This document shows, piece after piece, positions 7,687 to 15,732 of a stretch of DNA of 34,071 nt. Position 1 is the first letter of the stretch. Each line of letters begins with the position of its first letter. Position numbers and translations under genes: made by a program. Under the pieces are notes generated by a model. It did no database searches. It worked only from the letters and a program-made list of their open reading frames with translations, and was not told the origin of the DNA. Source of the stretch: Pelagibius marinus (GTDB taxonomy: Bacteria; Pseudomonadota; Alphaproteobacteria; Kiloniellales; Kiloniellaceae); the NCBI RefSeq assembly GCF_014925385.1, contig NZ_JACSDK010000004.1, forward strand, positions 1-34,071, in the 5' to 3' direction.

Positions 7687-7838
7687 TCTGCGGCCTCTCC
7701 CGCTCCGGCGGCCAATGCCTGAGCTTCGTGGAGGACGGCTTTGAGGCTGCGTCGGGTGGGGGGCGCAGCGGTGAGGTGTACCCCCTGCGGGAAGCGAAGC
7801 ATCTTGAGGAGGTCTAGATGCACGCCAGCGACTCTCAT
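7683..7838 (-). CDS. 51-residue protein echoing the HsdS C-terminus
   Basis: The stop of the previous gene and this ATG overlap as ATGA (7835-7838), and its stop overlaps the next ATG (7683-7686). Residues about 22-51 (LTAAPPTRRSLKAVLHEAQA ... GEAAE) align with the last 31 residues of HsdS (LTTTDTTRRRLLEALLHDAL ... QEAAE), sharing the LT, TRR, L..L/VLH, A and terminal EAAE positions. The first 21 residues are unrelated. It is either a remnant of a duplicated hsdS end kept in frame between coupled genes, or a small functional peptide that might mimic the HsdS terminal helix. The coupling argument is seen; the function is not known. Confidence 0.6.
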   Translation of the reverse strand: MRVAGVHLDLLKMLRFPQGVHLTAAPPTRRSLKAVLHEAQALAAGAGEAAE

Positions 7839-8191
7839 GGGTACCATCGTAGGAGGTTATGTAGGGCTTGTTTCGTCTCGACTTCGAGGTAGAGGGCCTC
7901 GGCATCGGACAGGCGATTTAGTTCAGGGCGCCTTAAATCTGCGCATTTCTTGCTGGACAAGAGAGAGACGCCTGCCAACGAGGCCGGCTCCGGCGGCTCG
8001 ATCCAGAGCCGAACGCGATCAATATTTTCAGGATAGACGTCCAGGGCCAGGACCTTGCCGGATCTGGTGCGGAAGCCCATCACCTTCTTGTTCTCCATTC
8101 CCGCTCGAGGTCGACCGTTTGGCACCTTGTTGATCGTTTGGCCGAGTTGTCCGACGAGAATCGGTAGTGCATCCAGAACGCGAAAGCTCAT
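7835..8191 (-). CDS. Uncharacterised 118-residue protein coupled to hsdS
   Basis: No family is recognised. The protein starts MSFRVLDALPILVGQLGQTI and has a strand-rich middle (KKVMGFRTRSGKVLALDVYP, RVRLWIEPP), then a helical end (RLSDAEALYLEVETKQALHNLLRWYP). A start further upstream in this frame would read through the end of hsdS and looks spurious. ATG 8191 overlaps the hsdS stop as ATGA. Being the first gene after hsdS, it could be a specificity accessory, an anti-restriction control or an independent effector; nothing in the sequence decides this. Confidence 0.7.
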   Translation of the reverse strand: MSFRVLDALPILVGQLGQTINKVPNGRPRAGMENKKVMGFRTRSGKVLALDVYPENIDRVRLWIEPPEPASLAGVSLLSSKKCADLRRPELNRLSDAEALYLEVETKQALHNLLRWYP

Positions 8192-9951
8192 TCCGCTGCC
8201 TCCTGTGTGCTGGCGGCTGGCGCCAGGGCGTCGTGGAGGAGGGCTTCGAGGAGGCGGCGGCGGGTGGTGTCGGTGGTGGTGAGTGTGGTCTCCAGCCGGT
8301 CGCAGAGCGCCATCAATTCGTCGACCTTCTTTACGATGCATCGTTGCTCGGCGAGGGGAGGGAGGGGGACAGGGAGCTTCTCTATGAGCCCAACATTCAG
8401 CGTTGGTTGAGCTAGCGTCCGCGTAGCCTCCGCGAAATAGCCCTGCGCACGATCAGAGCGGAGAAAGACGAGCAGATAGTTGCGGTCAACCAGATCTACT
8501 GGCGAAATACGGGCAACGGCTCGGGCAATATTCGCGCCTGCCCAGTGCATAGGAGCAACCCCGATCTTTCCGATGCTGCCGACGACGCATAATAGGATTT
8601 CGCCCCCGACTAACCGAGTACGCGCATAACTCGCCTCGACCTCTGGAGCGATGGTCTTGCTCGGCTTCTCCGGGTGATCAGTGAGCATCAAGTCTTGGGC
8701 GCGCACGAACGGAATTCCGTCATCGACATCTGGTCCCGGCACCAGAACGCCGTAGGAGATAGTAGCCGTTGGGTTGATCAGGTTTGCGAAAGCATCTGCC
8801 GACCACCCAAAAGGCAGGTTTAGTGCATCCTCGTCCGCCAGCGGTTCAATCGGCTTCTTCTTCCGCACGCCATGCGCCGCTGCAAGCTCCTGTCTGCGCT
8901 TCTTGATCTGCTTCAGCAACTCCAACGCCGGCTCGTCTGCTGTGTCCTGTTCTACCAGCTTGCCGCGGACGGCGAGGTTGAGGATGGTCTGGCGGAGGGT
9001 CTTGATCTGGCCGTGGCGGGCGGTCAGAGCCGGGAGATTATCGAGGGTGAAGTGGGCGTGGGACTTGAACGCCTCGCCATCGGCGTCGGGCGCGGTCAGG
9101 CGGGCGAGGCTGGCGGCGGTCAGGCGGTCGCGCAGGGCCTCGCGCCTTGTGCGTTCCTCCTCCAGCCGGTCGCAGAGCCCCATCAGCTCGTCGACCTTCG
9201 CCACGATGCGATGCTGCTCGGCGAGGGGTGGGAGGGGGAGCGCCACCGTGTGGAGGTCACCAAGGTTCAGCTTGTTGGTGTGTGTGCCGCCACCGATCTT
9301 GATCCGATCAAATTCGGCTTCAACAAAGGGCGAGTTGAGGAGGAGGCGAAGGAAGTAAGCATCAATGTTGTCCGGATCAAACCGAATCATGCCGACGCTC
9401 ACAAAGAGGCTGAACTCGACATCAGTATCGACCAGTACTGCTTTTCCAAGCGTTCCAATTCGTCCGAGAAGTATATCACCTCGCCGCGGGTCGCACCGCT
9501 GATAGAGGACCTTGTGCTCTGCCCCTGTGATGAACCGGGTGCTGGATAGGTCAAGCGTCCCGCCACTAAAGTCTTTGACACTTACGAACGGAACGCCGCT
9601 TTCGACATAATTTGGGGTCTTGTGAGCGCCATCCGTAATCTTGAATGCGACAGAGCCCAGATCCGTCATTGCCCAGCCGTACGGGAGAGGGAAAACCAAT
9701 GGATCTTCTCGGTCGCGGGCCTTCACCTTCCGCAGCTTGATTTCTCCTGCCTTCACCAACCGCGCCTTCTCCGCCGCGATTCGCTTCAGCAACTCCGTTG
9801 CCGGTTCATCTGCCGGATCTTGCTCCACCAACTTTCCGCGGACGGCGAGGTCGAGCACGAAGCGGCGCAGGCGGGCGACGGCATCGGGAGCCTCGCCAAT
9901 GCGGTCGTAGAGGGCCAGTAGGCGACCCGCGGAAAAACCGGCGTCACTCAT
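8188..9951 (-). CDS. hsdS: Type I restriction-modification specificity subunit HsdS
   Basis: HsdS recognises the two halves of the target sequence and holds the HsdM subunits. The 587-residue protein shows the expected internal duplication: a spacer helix with LAVRGKLVEQDPADEP (35-50) repeats as LAVRGKLVEQDTADEP (326-341), and the end of each target domain, LPLPPLAEQHRIVAKVDELM (238-257) and the VPLPPLAEQ repeat (528-536), is near identical. The target-recognition domains lie at about 85-235 and 378-525. I chose ATG 9951, which overlaps the hsdM stop (ATGA); upstream in-frame codons are hsdM shadow. The C-terminal 31 residues are echoed in the small gene at 7683-7838. It appears intact. Confidence 0.95.
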   Translation of the reverse strand: MSDAGFSAGRLLALYDRIGEAPDAVARLRRFVLDLAVRGKLVEQDPADEPATELLKRIAAEKARLVKAGEIKLRKVKARDREDPLVFPLPYGWAMTDLGSVAFKITDGAHKTPNYVESGVPFVSVKDFSGGTLDLSSTRFITGAEHKVLYQRCDPRRGDILLGRIGTLGKAVLVDTDVEFSLFVSVGMIRFDPDNIDAYFLRLLLNSPFVEAEFDRIKIGGGTHTNKLNLGDLHTVALPLPPLAEQHRIVAKVDELMGLCDRLEEERTRREALRDRLTAASLARLTAPDADGEAFKSHAHFTLDNLPALTARHGQIKTLRQTILNLAVRGKLVEQDTADEPALELLKQIKKRRQELAAAHGVRKKKPIEPLADEDALNLPFGWSADAFANLINPTATISYGVLVPGPDVDDGIPFVRAQDLMLTDHPEKPSKTIAPEVEASYARTRLVGGEILLCVVGSIGKIGVAPMHWAGANIARAVARISPVDLVDRNYLLVFLRSDRAQGYFAEATRTLAQPTLNVGLIEKLPVPLPPLAEQRCIVKKVDELMALCDRLETTLTTTDTTRRRLLEALLHDALAPAASTQEAAE

Positions 9952-11405
9952 CGGGCGAGGGCCTCGCTCAGGATAGCCTTCAACTGGTCGCGCAGGTTGA
10001 CTACCTCGGCCTCGGCGGCGGTGAGTTCGGCGAGCAGGTGCTCGGGGTCGCCGTGATCCTCCTCCTCGGCGTGGGGATTCTTGATGTCGAGGTTGTAGCC
10101 GCGGGCCTTCACCTCCTCGGCCGTCACCTTCCACGCGCGCGGGCCCTCCTGGCGCCCTTTGCGCCTAGCGCCACCCCACCAGGTGGCGCAGTCGGCCAGG
10201 TGATCCAGCCGGATCGGCTTGGTCATGGAATAGGCCTTCTGTCCCTCTGGCACGCGGTGTTCCCAATACCAGGTTTCTTTCGTCGGCTCGCCCTTCTCGA
10301 AGAACAGCAGGTTGGTGCCGATGGAGGCATAGGGGCGGAACACCGAGTTCGGCAGGCGCACGATGGTGTGGAGGTTGCACTCCTCCATCAGGTGCTCCTT
10401 CAGCCGGGTCTTCACGCCCTCGCCGAAGAGCGAGCCGTCGGGCAGCACCACGGCCGCGCGGCCGCCGGGCTTCAGCAGCCGGATGATGAGGGCGAGGAAG
10501 AGGTCCGCCGTCTCCCGCGTGCGGAAGCGCTGCGGGAAGTTGGACTCGATGCCGTCCTCCTCCTTGCCGCCGAAGGGCGGATTGGTGACGACGATGTCGA
10601 CCCGGTCCTTCTGCTCCCAGCCGATGTAGGGCCGCGCCAGGGTGTTGTCGTGGCGCACGAAGCTGGGGTCCACCACGTTGTGCAGCAGCATGTTGGTGAC
10701 GCAGAGCATGTGCGGCAGCGGCTTTTTCTCGAAGGCTCGCAGGCCCGCCTGCATCGCCGTGTCGTCCTCCGGCCGCTTCACATAGCGGTCGCGCATGTGG
10801 CGCATGGCGCAGGTGAGGAAGCCGCCGGTGCCACAGGCGGGATCAAGCAGCGTCTCGCCCGGATGCGGGTCGATCTGCTGAACCATGAAGGAAGTGACGG
10901 CGCGCGGCGTGTAGTATTCGCCGGCGTTGCCGGCCGACTGCAGGTCGTTGAGAAGCTGCTCGTAGACGTCGCCGAAGTGCTGGCGCTCTTTCAGGTTGTT
11001 GAAGTCGATGTCGCTGATCTTGTTGGCCACCTGGCGCATCAGCTGACCCGACTTCATGTAGTTGTAGGCGTCGATGAAGACGTCATGGACCACGCGGGCC
11101 CGGTCCCCTGGCTTGTTGGTGAGGGGGAGGGTCTTCAGCGCGGGAAAGAGCTCGTCATTGATGAACCGCGTCAGATCCTCTCCGGTTGGGCCTTCCGGAT
11201 CGGCCGCCCAGGTGCGCCACTGGAAACGCTTGGGGATCGGCGAGCGGTAGCCGGAGTGCATCAGCTCCAGCTCCTGATCCTGGTCATCGATAATCTTGAG
11301 AAAGAACATCCAGCACATCTGGCTGACGCGCTGCGCGTCGCCGTCGACGCCGACGTCCTTGCGCATGATGTCCTGGATGGATTTGACGATGGTACGGACG
11401 GACAT
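9948..11405 (-). CDS. hsdM: Type I restriction-modification DNA methyltransferase HsdM
   Basis: This is the adenine-N6 methyltransferase subunit. The N-terminal HsdM_N-like helical region (1-140) precedes EYYTPRAV (163-170), the SAM-binding motif DPACGTGGF (188-196) and the catalytic NPPF (275-278), followed by ALIIRLLKPGGRAAVVLPDG and RLPNSVFRPYASIGTNLLFF typical of the family. At 485 residues it is full length. The C-terminus is a helical tail used for contact with HsdS. Its ATG lies two bases after the FRG gene stop, and its stop overlaps the hsdS start, so the whole set should be translated in step. It appears functional. Confidence 0.96.
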   Translation of the reverse strand: MSVRTIVKSIQDIMRKDVGVDGDAQRVSQMCWMFFLKIIDDQDQELELMHSGYRSPIPKRFQWRTWAADPEGPTGEDLTRFINDELFPALKTLPLTNKPGDRARVVHDVFIDAYNYMKSGQLMRQVANKISDIDFNNLKERQHFGDVYEQLLNDLQSAGNAGEYYTPRAVTSFMVQQIDPHPGETLLDPACGTGGFLTCAMRHMRDRYVKRPEDDTAMQAGLRAFEKKPLPHMLCVTNMLLHNVVDPSFVRHDNTLARPYIGWEQKDRVDIVVTNPPFGGKEEDGIESNFPQRFRTRETADLFLALIIRLLKPGGRAAVVLPDGSLFGEGVKTRLKEHLMEECNLHTIVRLPNSVFRPYASIGTNLLFFEKGEPTKETWYWEHRVPEGQKAYSMTKPIRLDHLADCATWWGGARRKGRQEGPRAWKVTAEEVKARGYNLDIKNPHAEEEDHGDPEHLLAELTAAEAEVVNLRDQLKAILSEALAR

Positions 11406-11407
11406 GT

Positions 11408-12274
11408 TCAGCCTTTTTCTTTCTCAATCTTTTCTTTTATTTGGCCCGCGATCAGAAGCAATGGATCGCGATGCTCCGCGGGATAGAGGGCATTATCGGA
11501 TGCGGGACGATAGTCCTTGCTTTTCCAAAACAGCCTTGGATTGAAGCGAAATTTTGCAAGAAGACGCCTGCCAAAGTCCATTTCATAGTAGGAATAATGT
11601 GCGTTCTGTTCATAGTCAGTGATCTCGGGGTATTCACCCAGCAGGTATCCCTCTTGGATATGTGGGCGAACTGCGGCAGGTGGGCAGGCACTCGAAAGGC
11701 GGATAATCTGAAGTCCGGACTCGGAGCTAGCCGTAACGGCGCCGCTGAGATTAGGCACGCCAAACACGAATACAAAGGCCGAGTCCGTCTCGTTGTCGTG
11801 GGACGCAAACGACGCGGCTATTCGCAATGACTGGGTAACGTCTAGAAGTGGGGTCGCGCACACCTCATAGTGTTGAAGGATCGTCCATCGGAGGATGCGG
11901 TGACGTTTCAGGCGTTCAAATCCAAGTAGCTTCTCTGCTGAATAGCGGACAACAAGCGCTTCTTCAGCCATTCGAAGCGTTTTGAATCGTTTTTCCAAGG
12001 TTGTTGGGCTTGGGACCTTCTTCCCTTCAAGCCTGAACAAGCTTGCTTTGAGAGAACTATTCTTTTTTGTGGTCAGATGGTCGCGTTTTTGGCCGCGAAA
12101 CAACAAGACGTGGTCACGGTTGCGGAACTGCAATTCAGCGACTTTGTTTGCCAGTTGGAAGTACGTTCCGACCACGTGCCCAGGGCCACCTCGGATCGTA
12201 TGATTAGATGCAGGGCGGGCAGCGCCAACGCCGTCATAATATGACCAGATCTTTTGGGTCCCTATTTTCTCCAT
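11408..12274 (-). CDS. FRG-domain protein embedded in the type I RM operon
   Basis: The protein (288 residues) carries an FRG domain, named for its FRG motif, here LLFRGQKRD (57-65), followed by SSLKASLFR and the second conserved block WTILQHYEVCATPLLDVTQS (130-149) with LRIAASFAS. The biochemical activity of the domain is not settled as far as I know; such genes recur in defence islands, including next to type I RM genes. It lies between hsdR (3-base gap) and hsdM (2-base gap), so it is an integral operon member, not a neighbour. Its coding sequence is visibly less GC-rich than hsdR or hsdM, suggesting separate acquisition. Confidence 0.85.
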   Translation of the reverse strand: MEKIGTQKIWSYYDGVGAARPASNHTIRGGPGHVVGTYFQLANKVAELQFRNRDHVLLFRGQKRDHLTTKKNSSLKASLFRLEGKKVPSPTTLEKRFKTLRMAEEALVVRYSAEKLLGFERLKRHRILRWTILQHYEVCATPLLDVTQSLRIAASFASHDNETDSAFVFVFGVPNLSGAVTASSESGLQIIRLSSACPPAAVRPHIQEGYLLGEYPEITDYEQNAHYSYYEMDFGRRLLAKFRFNPRLFWKSKDYRPASDNALYPAEHRDPLLLIAGQIKEKIEKEKG

Positions 12275-12277
12275 TGA

Positions 12278-14734
12278 TCAGGCGATTCCCTCATACAGCG
12301 CGTCATGCAACTCGTGGACAGCCCGCTCGAAGTGATCCTTACCGCCGAAGGCCCTAATCAGCTCGAGGGGCGTGCCCATGTTGGAGAAGGGTGTGATTTG
12401 CAACACCCGCGGGTCGTCCAGGTTGATGACGCCCTCGTCCTGGTACTTCTCCAGCATGGCGTCCAGCACGGCGCGGGCCTGCTCGCCGTACTTGGCAAAG
12501 ACATTTCGCTTCTTCACGTTCTGGGCCCGCTCGCGGCGCGTCAGCGGCTTTGCGTCGAAGGCGACATGGCAGATGAGGTCGAAGGGATCGAGATCCTTGC
12601 CGACCTCCTCGGCCAGGGGATCGAGGGAGAGGCCTTCGGCCTCGAGTTCCTCGATGATGGCCTGCTTGCGCTCGGCGGCTTTCCAGCGCTTCAGAAAGTC
12701 GTCGAGGCTGGCAAAGCGCTTCCGCAGGGCCTTCTTGGTGAAGTCGCGCAGCGACTCGGTCACCAGCCGGCCGTGCTCGTCCAGGTACTCGACGCGCTCG
12801 GCGACGATGGTGGCGCTGACGCCGTCGACGTAGATCTTCCTCCTCGGCCCTGAGCCTTCCTGACCCAGGGTGTCGAGAGGGTCGACCAGGACGGTCTCCT
12901 CCGGCTCTGGCTCGTAGGAGCTCTCCGGCTCCTCCAGGCCGCCGGGCGCCGGCTCCTCCGGTTCCGGCGGCGTCATGGGGTCGTCCTCGCCCGGCTGATA
13001 GATCTGGACCGGCTCGCCGTCGAAGTCGGGGTCCGCGAAGTGGCTGGTGGCGCCGCGGAAATCGATCAGGGTGAAGTAGAACTTCCGCGTGTCTTCGTGG
13101 ATGCGGGTGCCGCGCCCGACGATCTGCTTGAACTCGGTCATCGAGCCGACTTCCCGGTCGAGCACGATGAGCCGGCAGGTCTGGGCATCCACGCCGGTCG
13201 AGAGCAGGCGCGAGGTGGTGACCAGCACCGGATAGCGGGATTCTGGGTCGATGAAGTTATCCAGCTCCGCCTGGCCCTGGGGATCGCCGCCGGTGATGCG
13301 CATGACATAGCGGGAATTCTCTTCCACCAGGTGGGCGTTCTCGTTGATCAGCGCCTGGCGCATGCGGGCGGCGTGCTCCTGGTCGACGCAGAAGACGATG
13401 GTTTTCTGGTAGCGGTCGCCGCTTTCCTTCAGGAACTCGGTGACCTTGCGGGCGACCAGCCTGGTGCGCTCGTCCAGCACCAGGGTGCGGTCGAAGTCCT
13501 TGGTGTTGTAGATGCGGTCCTCGACCTCCTCGCCCTCGCGGTCGAGTTGGCCCATCTCGGGCCGGTAGCCCTCGATGTCGCGGTCGACGTGGACCTTGAT
13601 CACCTTGTAGGGCGCCAGGAAGCCATCCTGAATGCCCTGCTTCAGGGAATAGGAGTAAACGGGCTCGCCGAAGTAGGCGATGTTCGAGACGTACTCCGTT
13701 TCTTTCGGCGTTGCGGTCAGGCCGATCTGTGTGGCGGCCGAGAAGTACGCGAGGATCTCCCGCCAGGCCGAGTCCTCGGCGGCGCTGCCGCGGTGGCACT
13801 CGTCGATGACGATCAGATCGAAGAAGTCCGGCGAGAATTCGCGGTAGAGCTTCTGGCGGTCCTCGGGGCCGGTGATCGCCTGATAGAGGCCCAGGTAGAT
13901 CTCGTAGGCCGTGTCGATCCGACGCTTTTTGCCGACGGCGGTGGTGATGTCGATCGTACGGCCGTCGTCACGCTCGATGGTCTTGCCCTTGGTCGACAGC
14001 TTCGCCATGGCGGCACCGAAGGGGCGGAAGTCGTTCACCATAGTCTGGTCGACCAGCACGTTGCGGTCGGCCAGGAAGAGGATCCGCTTCTTGCGGCCGG
14101 CTTTCCACAGCCGCCAGATGATCTGAAAGGCCGTATAGGTCTTGCCGGTGCCGGTGGCCATCACCAGAAGGATGCGGTCCTGGCCCTTGGCGATGGCCTC
14201 GATCGCGGCGTTGATGGCATTGACCTGGTAGTAGCGCGGGCCCTTGCCGCCGCCGTCGTCGAAGTAGTCCTGCAGGACGATCTGTTCGGCTTCTGGCGTC
14301 AGGCCCTTCCAGCTGCGGTAGCGCGTCCAGAGCTCGGCCGGCGAGGGGAAGGCATCGAGGCCGAGGTTGGTCTCCCGCTGGGCGCTGGCGCCGGTGCGGT
14401 CGTGGAAGACGAAGCCGTCGCCGTTGGAGGAGAACACGAAGGGGATCTTCAGCGTCTCGGCATAGTCGAGCGCCTGTTGCATCCCGTCGCCGACGCTGTG
14501 GCTGTTGTCTTTGGCCTCGATCAGGGCGATCGGGATGTTTGGCTTGTAGTAGAGGATGTAGTCGGCCCGCTTGCCCTGGCCGCGGCTGACCAGCTTGCCG
14601 CGTACGATGATCCGGCCCTTGGTGAAGCTGACCTCCTCACGGATCTGCGACATCTCATCCCACCCCGCCTTGCGGAGGGCAGGGGTGATGAACTTGGTGC
14701 AGATGTCCCGCTCGCTGAAGGCGCGTTTGTGCAT
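12278..14734 (-). CDS. hsdR: Type I restriction enzyme HsdR (motor and nuclease subunit)
   Basis: HsdR cleaves unmethylated DNA after ATP-driven translocation. The 818-residue protein has an N-terminal PD-(D/E)XK nuclease (KRADYILYY, D58; ALIEAKD, E73 and K75), an SF2 helicase core with Walker A MATGTGKT (192-199), Walker B VIDECHR (DECH 311-314), GLTATP soon after, and motif VI around FKQIVGRGTRIHED. The C-terminal part (about 650-818, PFDLICHVAFDAKPLTRRER and onward) resembles the EcoEI R-subunit C-terminal domain, which places it in an EcoEI-like group. All catalytic residues appear present. It is the first gene of the operon; the start is ATG 14734. Confidence 0.95.
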   Translation of the reverse strand: MHKRAFSERDICTKFITPALRKAGWDEMSQIREEVSFTKGRIIVRGKLVSRGQGKRADYILYYKPNIPIALIEAKDNSHSVGDGMQQALDYAETLKIPFVFSSNGDGFVFHDRTGASAQRETNLGLDAFPSPAELWTRYRSWKGLTPEAEQIVLQDYFDDGGGKGPRYYQVNAINAAIEAIAKGQDRILLVMATGTGKTYTAFQIIWRLWKAGRKKRILFLADRNVLVDQTMVNDFRPFGAAMAKLSTKGKTIERDDGRTIDITTAVGKKRRIDTAYEIYLGLYQAITGPEDRQKLYREFSPDFFDLIVIDECHRGSAAEDSAWREILAYFSAATQIGLTATPKETEYVSNIAYFGEPVYSYSLKQGIQDGFLAPYKVIKVHVDRDIEGYRPEMGQLDREGEEVEDRIYNTKDFDRTLVLDERTRLVARKVTEFLKESGDRYQKTIVFCVDQEHAARMRQALINENAHLVEENSRYVMRITGGDPQGQAELDNFIDPESRYPVLVTTSRLLSTGVDAQTCRLIVLDREVGSMTEFKQIVGRGTRIHEDTRKFYFTLIDFRGATSHFADPDFDGEPVQIYQPGEDDPMTPPEPEEPAPGGLEEPESSYEPEPEETVLVDPLDTLGQEGSGPRRKIYVDGVSATIVAERVEYLDEHGRLVTESLRDFTKKALRKRFASLDDFLKRWKAAERKQAIIEELEAEGLSLDPLAEEVGKDLDPFDLICHVAFDAKPLTRRERAQNVKKRNVFAKYGEQARAVLDAMLEKYQDEGVINLDDPRVLQITPFSNMGTPLELIRAFGGKDHFERAVHELHDALYEGIA

Positions 14735-14920
14735 GGGCCGGCCGAGACTCCCTTATTGGTCCCGCGCACGGCCAGCGGCGGCGCGCTTCCAGAATACCAC
14801 GGCGTTCATTCCTCTCCCCTCCGGGGCGTCTTAAACGACCCCAGGTGGAGAGCCTAGCAGGTTTAGCACAGATGTGGCGACGGGCGTATCACCCCAAATC
14901 CAGGCGCTGGGGAAGGCGCG
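14735..14920. other. hsd operon upstream region
   Basis: This non-coding stretch before hsdR must hold the operon promoter, read on the minus strand. I see no convincing -35/-10 pair and no clear operator. Its right half borders the aldolase remnant, so the boundary between island and older DNA may lie here. Confidence 0.3.
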
Positions 14921-15130
14921 AGGCTGGCCGAGGCGCTGGGCGACAAGCCGATCATGCTGATGGGCAACCACGGCGTCACCTGCAGCGTGGCGACGGTGGC
15001 CGAGGCCTTCAACCACCTCTACCACTTCGAGCGCGCGGCCAAGATTCTGATGCTGGCCTACGTCAGCGGCTAGTCGCTGAACGTGATGGGCAACAACCTG
15101 ACGAAGAGGACCGCCGCCGGATGGCTGTAG
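14921..15130 (+). pseudogene. Class II aldolase/adducin C-terminal remnant with internal stop
   Basis: Read on the plus strand in the frame of 14921, the sequence gives RLAEALGDKPIMLMGNHGV, TCSVATVAEAFNHLYHFERA and AKILMLAYVSG, then TAG (15071-15073), then SLNVMGNNLTKRTAAGWL before TAG (15128-15130). GNHGV, the AEAFN-LYHFERA helix and LMLAY-G-PLNVM are hallmarks of the C-terminal part of class II aldolase/adducin enzymes; the stop replaces the usual glutamine codon. Upstream the homology ends abruptly with no catalytic half. It is a dead fragment next to the hsd operon, probably a scar of insertion or deletion. Confidence 0.75.
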
Positions 15131-15314
15131 TTGGTGAAAGTTGCTCCTTCCAATCCAGTCGGAATGGCCTCCGCTAGAGTTGAGGTCATAGATCGGGGAG
15201 CGGGACCAGCCCGTCCTGCCGAGCCAGAGGAAGCCATGGTTGCGCATGATGGGAGCTGCCGGAGGTGGTGATCAGATCGCTGCTTTTGCGCCGCCACAAC
15301 CTGCAACCGAACGG

Positions 15315-15686
15315 TCAAGCTAGTGGTTCTGGATCATCGGTTGGCTGGGAAGCGCGCAAATCTGCAACAGCGTCCAGCATTCGCCTGATCATTACGGCGC
15401 CCTCCGGAGTTTGGTCCCAGATACGACGAAGGCTAGCGTTGGCTTTCGCCCATTCTGTATCGATGTTGGCCTCCTCGTCCAACTTGGGCGCCTTAACCTT
15501 CAATATTTTGCATACCTGCACGACGTTATTGCTAATGGTCTTGAAGTTTCCGGTGCAGATTCGGCCAACCTGACTCGGGTGGACGTTCGCCAGCCTGCCT
15601 ATGTCGGCCTTGCTGAGGTTGCTCTTCGCATATTGGTCGGAAATTCTCTTCCGAAGAGCATTTAGTTGCTTGCGTGTCGGCTTCAT
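15315..15686 (-). CDS. Helix-turn-helix transcriptional regulator, divergent from NADAR gene
   Basis: A 123-residue DNA-binding protein with a Cro/XRE-type helix-turn-helix at about residues 22-50 (LSKADIGRLANVHPSQVGRI followed by CTGNFKTIS), then a helical C-terminus (EWAKANASLRRIW, GAVMIRRMLDAVADL) that could dimerise. The start is unclear: ATG 15686 (MKPTRK) has no Shine-Dalgarno, and in-frame ATGs at 15698 and 15710 lie inside the palindrome. The mRNA may be leaderless. It reads away from the NADAR gene with a perfect palindrome exactly between, so it probably represses both itself and the NADAR gene, in the manner of a controller protein. The binding is inferred. Confidence 0.75.
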   Translation of the reverse strand: MKPTRKQLNALRKRISDQYAKSNLSKADIGRLANVHPSQVGRICTGNFKTISNNVVQVCKILKVKAPKLDEEANIDTEWAKANASLRRIWDQTPEGAVMIRRMLDAVADLRASQPTDDPEPLA

Positions 15687-15721
15687 GCAAATTAGCATGT
15701 CAAAAGGCATGCTAATTTGCA
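15686..15721. promoter_or_regulatory. Palindromic operator between HTH regulator and NADAR gene
   Basis: TGCAAATTAGCATG (15686-15699) and its exact complement CATGCTAATTTGCA (15708-15721) flank an eight-base spacer TCAAAAGG. The left edge touches the regulator's start codon, and the right edge runs into the AAGGAGG ribosome site (15721-15727) of the NADAR gene. A dimeric HTH protein bound here would block initiation in both directions. Confidence 0.8.
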
Positions 15722-15732
15722 AGGAGGCATCA

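Noticed and set aside
9798-11486. Plus-strand 562-codon open frame
   Set aside because: Antisense shadow of hsdM and the 5' part of hsdS; no family features.
13040-14857. Plus-strand 605-codon open frame
   Set aside because: Antisense shadow of hsdR: opposite strand in GC-rich coding DNA, low-complexity valine/glycine/aspartate content, no motifs.
14845-15177. Plus-strand 110-codon frame over the aldolase remnant
   Set aside because: Wrong frame; the recognisable aldolase residues lie in the frame of 14921.
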